Part shown: piece by piece, positions 44,701 through 54,300 of the stretch
Layout of the letters: each line of letters begins with the position of its first letter
Position numbering within the stretch: position 1 is the stretch's first letter
From: Amblyomma americanum
Taxonomy: Eukaryota; Arthropoda; Arachnida; Ixodida; Ixodidae
Length of the DNA stretch: 64,000 nt
Direction: 5' to 3'
Assembly (NCBI RefSeq): GCF_052857255.1
Contig: NC_135506.1
Coordinates: 75,845,056-75,909,055, forward strand
Notes under the pieces: model-generated
Told to the model about the DNA's origin: nothing
Database searches by the model: none
Seen by the model: only the letters and a program-made list of their open reading frames with translations
Translations under genes and position numbers: made by a program

Positions 44701-45739
44701 GCTATCACTCTAAAAAATTCAGGTCATAAGAAGTTAAGACAGTGGTCGAAGTAAGGAGCAGTGAAACATAGACATCGTTGCATTTCATATATTGCACACC
44801 AACATCATCAACCAAACATTAATCTGTATGTAACAATGACATTATCTTTTTGTCTGTATATATGAAAGCTTTGACACGCAAAGGAGCTAAGTTATTTATT
44901 GACAGAAAATCCTAAGCACGATTATGATACCGCCTAATGTGAAATTTGAACGCATCTATGTAGGTGTCTCAGGCTCTGTAAGCTCAAAGTTTTGCTTTGC
45001 TGGGTCATTGGCTGGTCTTGTGGTGATACTCGTTCGATAGTAGTATTAGTTAATGAAGGTGACAGGGTGTGAGAATTCGTGTATTAATTAGTGCGGTAGC
45101 AGTATCAGTTGTAGAAGGCGACGAAAAGCAATGCACAGCGGCAGCGACGTGGCTCAACCCATGAACGGGCGCTTGAGAGTTGTGCTCTCAAAGACCACAT
45201 AAATGTTGTGCCTTGCAGTTTCTGAGTGTGCAATGAGAGCCTATTCTGTTACTTAAAGCTTGAGATTTTTTTTCCGCGGTGTTTATTTGTTGGATAGTAT
45301 ACCAGCTTTTTGCATCACTTTGCAACAGTCATAGGGCAGTTGTCAAGTGCAGGCCACTGCAGCTGTTCATGTTTGTAGAGCACGAAGATATGTCAAAACA
45401 AAGTAATGGCAGTACAAGAGCAGAAAATGTGCTTGTCTTCACTCTGTGCTGCCTGTTATCTTTTCTCTGCAAAATTTGAAAGCCTTCAAGCTCAACCAGT
45501 TCTTCATATTAATTCTGTAAGTGTTTCATAAGGCTATAACCGTAGAAACAAACTGAAAGAAGAAAAGCAAAAAAACAAGAATTGTGGAATTGCTTTGATG
45601 ACTTGATGATCTAAGGTATGGAGATAATGCTTTGAATAAGGATAGTAACTATACTGGATATTCTGAACTTCAAACAGGTTCCATTCCCACCACACTTGCA
45701 CTGCTCACACTATTCGAACAGATTACCCAGGCGAAAATT
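44701..45739. other. No gene seen
   Basis: AT-rich, no coding or repeat signal that I can support. Confidence 0.45.
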
Positions 45740-46260
45740 CGTTAATGGGCATCTACTGGATTTTGCAGGAATCAGAAGGAAATCTGCTGGTTGTACTGGT
45801 TCCAGTATGATGCTAACTGGTTTTCTGGCATTCCACTGGTTGTTGTACTGGTTCTAGTAGGGTGCTTACTGGTTTTCTACTGGTTCCAATAGGTAACCTG
45901 ATGGTTTTCTGCTGGTTGTACTGGTCCCAACAAGGTGCTTACAGGTTTTTTGTTGATTGCACCGGTTCTAGGAAATTAATTTTTTGCTGTTCTGTTTGGA
46001 ACACTTTCTTCTTTGTTTGAGGGGTAATAATATTCTTCAACTAACAAAATCTTGTAGCTAAATTGCTTTGACTATAAGCGCTAAACATTGAATAAATAGT
46101 TCCAGATTTAATTAGTTAAATTTTCTGGTACTTCCCTCTGGGATCGTACTGTTTTGAGTAGTACTGGTCTATTAACACATTCTCAGCACCTACTGAAACC
46201 AGCAGCTGATGGAACCAGTAGGTGATGGAACTGCAGTAACTGCTGGAACCATTATTTTTC
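45740..46260. repeat. 'ACTGGTTCC' tandem array with inverted partner
   Basis: 45778-45976 holds several imperfect 40-60-bp units of the type 'CTGGTTGTACTGGTTCYAGT' .. 'AACTGGTTTTCT'. After about 200 bp, 46190-46252 carries the complementary words ('GGAACCAGTAGGTGATGGAA'). The arrangement would fold back on itself. Non-coding. Confidence 0.6.
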
Positions 46261-46984
46261 AATGCAGCATTGAAACTTTACGTTTAGTTCTGCTTGGACA
46301 AACCATTTGTAAAAGGTCCGTTTAATGTCTGACTCTTTCAGAAACGTTAAAAACCAGTGTTAACGGGAGACACGGGTCTTGAAATGATAAAAAATATCAA
46401 AATTTGATTTTTCAAAAGTGGCATATTCTAGATCTATACACTACAAAGTACTTTGTGGGTGGTACAGTGCAGAAACAGATGAAAGCACAAAAGAAAGAGA
46501 CACCACAGAGGAGTGCTGTGGGGTCACTCAGCTAGATCCAACTCACCCTGCTATCCATCCTTCTAAAGTACACGCCTAAAAAGTTTGAATGCATAATTCA
46601 ACCTCCAATTACTCATATTTATGTGTTGTGTTGAGTTTAATGGCTCATGGGCAGTGAAGGCCATCATGCGCCAAGCTCAAGGCACAAAATAAGTTTTTGT
46701 AGAATGTTTAGAAGTGTGAAAGATCATCAATTGGGTAGGTGGTCTAAAAGGATTGTACTGCCTAGTAATAACAGAGGAAAAGAAATTTTGGAATGGCTAG
46801 TGCTAAAAGCCTTGGAGAGGTCAGGTAGCCTCAGCAGTTATCCTTGGCTGGGCAAGGATCCTGAGGCTCCTAACCAATCAAAAACCTCAGCCTTCTCAGG
46901 GATGAGAAAGTGGCTGAGGTGTATCATGTAATAAAGCAAACCAGTGGTTCAAAACCGAGTTTTTCAAGGACGCCTGCTTCTTTT
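46261..46984. other. No gene seen
   Basis: Open frame 46647-46931 on the + strand has no domain features. 'GATGAGAAAGTGGCTGAGG'-type words give a weak inverted repeat near 46860-46920. Confidence 0.4.
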
Positions 46985-47760
46985 AAAAAAGGTAAAAACA
47001 GAGGGTATGAACAATGGCATTATCATCCAAGAGCTGTGTAGGATGAAAAGTAATGAATTCTTTATAAAATTGACTTAAGTACTTTTTCTTAGTTTTTCCA
47101 ATTTCACACAAGAGAATAAAATGTGATTATCCGCGAGACCATCCCTGCATTCTTCTCAAACAGGTTTGTCTTGTTTTGTTAGCAGGAAGCTGTGCATAAG
47201 GCGTGTGTGGCCTATTTGAAGGTGGCATAAAATCACTTCCTTGAAACATTCTTGGTGCAGATGTGAGTTAAATTCACTTAAAACTGGCTTTTTCAAGTGT
47301 GGTTTATTATTCACTTCGCTTTTCTCAGCTGGCTGCCATTTTTTCCTGAATTTTTATTGTACTAATCTTATACAGTCATTAAAGGTTATGTTTACTCCTT
47401 TATTTCCTTTCCATGAGCATCAGCAGTGCACAAATTTGGTCTCTCGTTGCCTTTTATTCCGACATGACTCTGGACCCAGCAGAGTTTTGTTTCATCGTCG
47501 AGCTGTGGCTGTATGATGTCACGAAGTATAGAAGTGAATACGTTTCTAGAGTGGAGAGCTGTAAGTATGCTTAAGTAGTTTGTGTAAATAATACTGTTTT
47601 TGAGGTTCTCATTTACTATTCTTTCTATGGCCACACAGATTGCGTAACATTCTGCAATGAAGATGGATGCGCACTGTGGAAGTCCTACTGTGTCCTCCGA
47701 ATTCACCTGCACCCCGCAGTTTGCCCTTTAATTGGCAACCATGTCACTGTGAAACTGATG
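46985..47760 (-). pseudogene. LINE 3' fragment: RNase H and C-terminal Cys motif
   Basis: The minus-strand frame 47392-47712 contains 'SIFIAECYAICVAIERIV', 'NSIIYTNYLSILTALHS' and 'KLCWVQSHVGIKGNERPN', the RNase H domain of an I/R1-type non-LTR retrotransposon. In another frame further down (about 47260-47010) 'LQIGHTRLMHSFLL' and 'LADNHILFSC' form the usual C-terminal region, with one stop in place of a Cys. The Asp normally at 'YTDS' is Asn, so the RNase H would be dead. Only the 3' end of the element is present. It is a different LINE lineage from the one at 59.7-64 kb, which has no RNase H. Confidence 0.75.
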
Positions 47761-47930
47761 CCAAGTGCCCATTCTGGTGTACATGTGTTGTAAGATTGTG
47801 CTACCAAAAAAATTAGGTGCAGTTTAACTACTGCTGAACCTGGTTAGAGAGCGAAAGCTGTTGTGTATCTGGCAAGCAGATGCAGCTTGGCATCTGTAAT
47901 GTTGAGTGCATTCCACACACTGGACAGGTA

Positions 47931-48029
47931 CCTGCCGCGGTGGCTCAGTGGTTAAGATGCTCGTCTACTGAGCCGGAATACCCGGGTTCGAACCCGACCG
48001 CAGCGCCCGCGTTTCGATAGAGGCGAAAC
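47931..48029 (+). repeat. tRNA-derived SINE head, second variant
   Basis: 'GGTGGCTCAGTGGTTAAGAT' (box A) and a perfect box B GGTTCGAACCC at about 47984, followed by 'TTTCGATAGAGGCGAAAC'. The tail seen in the other copies is missing. The acceptor arms do not pair as in a genuine tRNA, so this is a SINE, not a tRNA gene. Confidence 0.75.
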
Positions 48030-51000
48030 AAAACTGATGGCACTTAAGTCTGCTTATGCGGAGGAATGCAAAGGCATGTGTTTTGAAGGAAGGAAACATT
48101 TTTGACAAAAGGAAAGGCCGCATTAGCTCTCAGATCTCGACATCTCGGTGGACACCTCAACCTCGTGAAAGCATGATCTCTGGCTCAAATTTAACGGTCA
48201 AATTTAGTGACACGTGAAGAGTGGCTTCACTACATAGCGTAGTGAAGCTTTCGGTGCTAAAGACCAGTCGCATAGATGCAGTTGTCACTCTAATACAGCT
48301 TTTCTTCAACTGCTCGAGACTGTTCTCAGGCTTAACCCTCTGAAATGCAATTTTTGTTTCATTGAAAAGAAACATTTTCCTGCCTAAATAGTGTATTCAG
48401 GCATTAAAAAAGATCATTTGTTAGTTTTCCAGTGCTAAATACTATAGTAGGTATTTTACTGCAGGGATGTGCAAAATTTCATACAGTGTCACAATTAATG
48501 AAATCAGTGCCATCAAAATGCTTTGACCTATCAAGTAAACACCCGAAGGATCGTGGCAATAATTTCTATTTCAAATGTGCACATTCTGCTTGAAATTGTG
48601 AAAAAAAAAATGATCTTACTATTGGCAGCAAAATATGTCTTCACAAAAATGGCGGATGACGTGCTACCATGCTCACTGTTTCACAAAATTTTTTTTACTG
48701 CATTCCCTATTATAACATAGAAACCACTCTATTTACCACATGAAAGATGCAAAATTCATCTGAAATAAAAAAATCATTGTTAAGTGCAATCACTCAAGAA
48801 AAGCTGCGGGCTTGCTTTGTACACAACTGTGTACATAGCGTGTCAAAGGGTTAAGCACAGTCTCTGGATTTATGCACGCTTGAGTAATAAGGCACATTTG
48901 TATTTTGCATTTACATGTCCTAACCAATGTTCAATCAACTTCAATTGTTTTAAAAATATTTTGGTCATCATAATTTTTACACATATTAACACATCCTTGT
49001 TTCCAGGTCATGCACTCTTCAATAAGTATGGAATTTTAACCAAAACTGTCCACCAAATAGGTAAACACTTCTACGTTCATTGGGCTATTGCGACAATGAG
49101 GTGCATCTGGCCACCTTGATATCTCAAAAGCCACCGAGTGGCATAGGACATGGCATCAAAGCATGCTCTCTGCAAGCTGCCTATGTGCCAAGCTGCAATA
49201 TTTTGCACAAAGTGACATAAAAAGAAATAAGATGCCTTTATTATCAATTGTGAAATACACAGCCTCGACAGTTTGCCTACAAGGTTTTTGGTCTTCACAA
49301 AAAATTTTATTGAACCAGCTTCACTATGAAATATTGAGCCCTTGAAAGCGGCAAGGTCCTTTCTGCCACCAAACTAAAGTTCGGCAGCACTTGTGAAATC
49401 TTAAGCAATTATGCTGCTCTCTTTAGCTTTTCATGCTATTAGATGCAAGCACAAATCAAGTGAGGTAATAAATCAACAACTGTTGAATAAAACAAATGGT
49501 CCACCTTTCACTTGAAATGTTGCTACACATATACCCGTGTACACTCACAGTGCACACAAGGCCAGTAATAACTATACATACAGTGCATGTATGATGGTTA
49601 ACCTATAATGCCAACATAAAGACAGGCAGCTGTTACACTCAACACTACAGCAAAATAAAGGTGAGTCAACAAAGAAAACAAGACGGGGGCAAATTCAGAA
49701 TACTTTGGGTACAAACCCTATATTTAAATGTACACACTGTGCACCAAATGCACCCATTAACCCACAACCACAAGTTAAATGTCATAGTCCTGTTACTATA
49801 TACCAGATATAGTCAACTCGACTAGAAAAAACTTGCAAGCTCAAGAATCTGAAGGTCTCTAGTCGTACTGCTGACAATTTTGTTAGGCTAAGCCGTTGTA
49901 CAGCACAGTGCTTATAAAAATGTTTTATGAAGATAAACAGGAAAAAAACATGATTCAGCTTCTGCACATATGGGAGATATGTGGCACTTTGAATCTACAA
50001 AAGATAAGAAATGGGTATTACATAATAAATCAACCTTGACACCTATCGTAAATTCTGCCTTCTATATCACTAGTTTGTTCGCTTTCAAACTTCCCGAATA
50101 GATCACATATTGAGGTCTGCTTTGAACAGTAATACATTTAAATGTGTACAAAGATTGATTCACATAACAGAGAATTGAAAACTATTGTTGTTGGCAAGGT
50201 CTGGCAACTGCTTGTACCGACAGAGCCCCTAGTCTTCGTAGCTTCTGTTCCCCACCTCGAAGTCTGTAACACCAGTTCACTCGGTTGGCTGAGCTTCCCA
50301 ATTCTGCCACACAAAATGCTTTACGATACAAAGTAGACCTTGAAAATGAATGTTTGTGAAATTCAAGTAGAAACAAGCTAGTAGTACAGAAGAAAACTTC
50401 TGACAGGACACAAGATAAATATGCAGGTTACTGTACAATTCAACACTTGAAACATACAAAGGAATTGCTACACAATTCAACTTTAAAATGCAAAGAGGCA
50501 CAGTGCTATGAAGACGTATGAAAGAGTGTACCTGCTGCAGAAAATAAAGAGTAAGCTATTAACTTGCAAAAGGAGCTGTGCCACAACAAACTACAAAACT
50601 GTTCTATACATACAGACAACAAATGTATAGACAAAGAGCTCTAAAACAGATAAAAAAAAGCAAAACAATGGTACACAAATACAAGGATGAGTAAACACAG
50701 AGTGAAGGTCCAAAAACAGGACCAGATTGAACGATGCATTTTCTTCATGCATGTATATGTGTCAAAAAAGACACTTCATATATAAAAAAGGCAAAACAAT
50801 GTTATATAAAACAAACTGAATGTGCAACATGTCATCTCGCCACACATAACTGAACTATAAAGCATCAGAACAATGTTACTGAACAACAAATTACTGTATT
50901 TGTCCACAACAGGCCACAAAAAAATGTTTCACTTAATATTTACCGTGATAAAAAATTCTAACTTTGCACCAAAATAAAATGTCCACAAAAAGTGGTCACG

Positions 51001-51329
51001 CTAACTTCGCTGTGCTAAAAGAAAAAAATGCATGAAATCTTTCCAACAATAAAAACGAAAAGGTAGAAAATAAGTGTCGAGGCATTGCACATAATCTCCA
51101 CTACTACACAAAATATACATGCCTTGCAAGATCTTCACTGTAATTCCCCTTCCATAGACACATTACACATCCGCAAATGGCACACCGGGAACATTGATGT
51201 AGGAGCAGCACCCTGTACAAATTACATGATTTGCCTCCAGTGTCAATGTTTAATTCTTCATTCTTAGTCTAGCTCTGGGACAAAAATGCTGTGCTGAAGC
51301 CCTGTAGGAGACTGCATTTCAAATACCTC
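48030..51329 (-). other. Gene-poor stretch; probable 3' UTR of the zinc-finger gene toward its right end
   Basis: No coding signal. On the minus strand, AATAAA polyadenylation hexamers (TTTATT on +) occur at 49306-49311 and 49237-49242, which would give a 3' UTR of about 2 kb below the stop at 51330. The exact end is not determined. Confidence 0.35.
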
Positions 51330-54300
51330 TTACGGTACAAGTATAGTATCGCCACCATGATCCGCTTTAATGGTGGGCAGTGATGAGCCAATTTCAATCT
51401 CCACTACATCCTCTGGCACAATGCATGACACTGCATCAGGGTCTGATCTGCACTTGCTGATCTCGTCAGCCTCAATTTCTTCCACTGCTATCTGGCAATG
51501 TGCATCGACGCCCAAGCTTGACAACACACTGTGCAGTACTAGAGTATCTTCCCCATCCTGAGTGCAATCATTTTCAGCTGTACAAGAATCTTCACTGCTT
51601 TTACAAACACTTATGCTGTTAACACCTTGGCTTGCTGGCATATAACTGCACCCTGAGCTGCTTTGCAGAACACTAGGCTCAGAGAAATCGTCATGCTCAT
51701 ACTGTGTTTTAGCTCGGCTACATGTGTCAGGCTCTAAATTGTACCCTGCAACAATGCCACAATCTTTCAGCTCAAAATTATTGGCCAAGTTTGATACAGC
51801 TGCTTCTTTTAGACCAACACATGGGCTGTCATCGGGAAATGTTGCTACTGGATGATGCTGTGAATCAATTCTTGAGCACACAGGTTCGCTCTCTTCAAAT
51901 TTTTTTACTCGACAGGAAGTATCGCTTTCAGAAGTTACGCCTGTCTCTATTGCTGCTGTAAAGCTTTTATCAGTGACCAAAGACGAAGTTGCAACACCAT
52001 CAGGAACATCTGCAGTCATATGTTCACTTTCACACTCTACACTATGCAGAAACATGTCCTTGCACTCTACAGACAGTTCACAATCAGATGCTTCAGTGAT
52101 ATCCAAAAATTCAGTGTGCTCAGCATGCTTATTGTGAGCTTTAAGCATGGGATCAGGATCTGCTGCAAGGGCTTCAGACTTTATTGAATCCTCCTCCACA
52201 TTTTTACATTCAACTTCATCAGCAACATCTGGATCTTCACTGAGTGTTTCACAGTACATATCCTTCTCATCTTCCAAATCTTCGTATTCCATGGAATCAG
52301 GATTGCAAACACGATTGAACAAATCCTGTGCACTCTCCACATCATCTTTAAAGTCAGTTTCACTTTCAGACTTGTGTTCTGCTTGTGCAACTTCTCCTCC
52401 AACCTCATTCAACTGTTTGGTGCCATCTAAAACTGCAATATTGACTACTTGCGTCTTGCAACCAGGAGGCATTTCTTCTTTTTTATCGTTGAGCACAACA
52501 TTGCTCACCAATTCCTCGAGCGTTTCCTTGCTTGCTAGAACCACATCATCTGTCTCATGCTTGACAGGCTTCAAAACTGCAGGCCTGAGATCTTTATTGT
52601 CCAATTGTAGCTGAGGAGTCCTGAATGCCATTGAAGCTGAACACGATCCAGAGGAGGCTGGTGTGGAAGCAGGGCTCGAAAGTGTGTCATCCTCACTGGC
52701 ATCAAGTTCAGGGAAATACTTTTCATCTCCAAGATCTCGAAACACCAGTGTCCTGGTGCCATCACTGGCAGTACTCCAAATCTCCAACGAATCACATTTC
52801 ATATAAGCCTGAGGCTTGTAGTGATGCATTGGCTGAAAATGACACCTTGTATGGTCTCGTAAAGTTGACATATGTGTTGACCGGTAATCACAAAAAGTAC
52901 AGCACAGTCCTTCTGAAGTACCGTGGTGCTGAAGATGGTTCACAACTGTCTCACGCCGATGAAATGCATACGGGCATTTGCTGCAGATGTACACACACTT
53001 TTCTTCAACAACTGCTGGTGTGGCAGCAGTTGGTGTACTGTCTGACAAAGGCATGGCAGTACTTGGCTCAGAGCCATTTTCAGGTGGCTGAGGAGAGCTT
53101 GTAAGTGGTGCAGGATGCTCTACTTTCGGCTGCTTCGACTCAGGCACAAGGACTTCATGGAGTTTACGATGCTTGACGAGATTGCCTGCAAGCTTGACAG
53201 AGTAGTCGCAGTGTGAGCAACGAAATCGTTCATTGCGTCCATGAAGGGTAAGGTGACTTTCGAAGCGATTGTACTTTGAAAATGATGCAGGACATTTGTC
53301 GCAGCGAAACATCTTGGGAGGTTGTTTCTGCTTCAGCACACCTTGGTAGTGAAGGTGCGTGTGTGTACTCACATTGGCTGCACTGTTGGCTGCATAGTTG
53401 CAGAAGTGGCAGGTATACACCCCTGTGCTACCATGCAGACTTAGGTGATACTCCAGCGTTGTTGGTTTCTGAAAAGCTGCAGGGCAGCGAATACAGCGGT
53501 GCAACTGGACTCCCATGCTCTGAGAGCCAGCATCCACAAAGGCACGAGTCTCGGCTTTCTCCAGAAGTAACATCTGATCAGCAGCAGCTGGAGCTGCAGG
53601 AGGGGTGGCAGACTCTGGCTGCTGGCTGCGAATCTCAGCTAATGTAAAGCCATTCTGGCGTTCTGCATATTCTTGTGTATGGACAAGAAGGTGCTTGCGC
53701 AGATGAGCCTTGTGTCTGGCTCTGTAGTCACAATGGTGACATGGATACAGATGACCAGAATTGTGGTACGCCTTATGGGTGTCCAAGTCGTAGTGACTTT
53801 TGAACATGGCAGGGCATTTGTCACAACAGTAGCTGAATATCTTCTTGCATGATGGTGACTCCAACTTGTCCTTTAATGCCGAGATCTCAGACTTCTGTGC
53901 ACCTACAGCTGCTGACTCAGGAACTGTTTTTTTGGCAACTGCTGGCCTTGAAGGCAGTGCATTGAGATTTTCACAAAATGTCCTCATACGGTTTAAGTCC
54001 AGCGATCGGTAATCTGCTTTGTGAAGCTTCATGTGGCTGGCGAGAACCCCAGTGTTGCTGCATCGGTAGCTACAAAGAACACACTGGAATTTAGCCCCCT
54101 TCAAAGCAGTATGCATGCATTCATGAATCTTCACATTAGCCCTGCGTTTGTTGGTCAGGGGACAGAATCGACATTTGAACATGCGATAGGCTGTGCCATT
54201 CACCATTGTTGTCATTGTCTGGATTCCACCACTATATGGCGTCCCGTCCAGTGGCCTTCCATCAGCAGATCTGTGTATCTTTTGGTGCTGAACTATCAGG

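Noticed and set aside
47931..48000. tRNA gene candidate with perfect box B
   Set aside because: Acceptor stem arms do not pair properly and the sequence continues into the SINE body; it is the tRNA-like head of a SINE.
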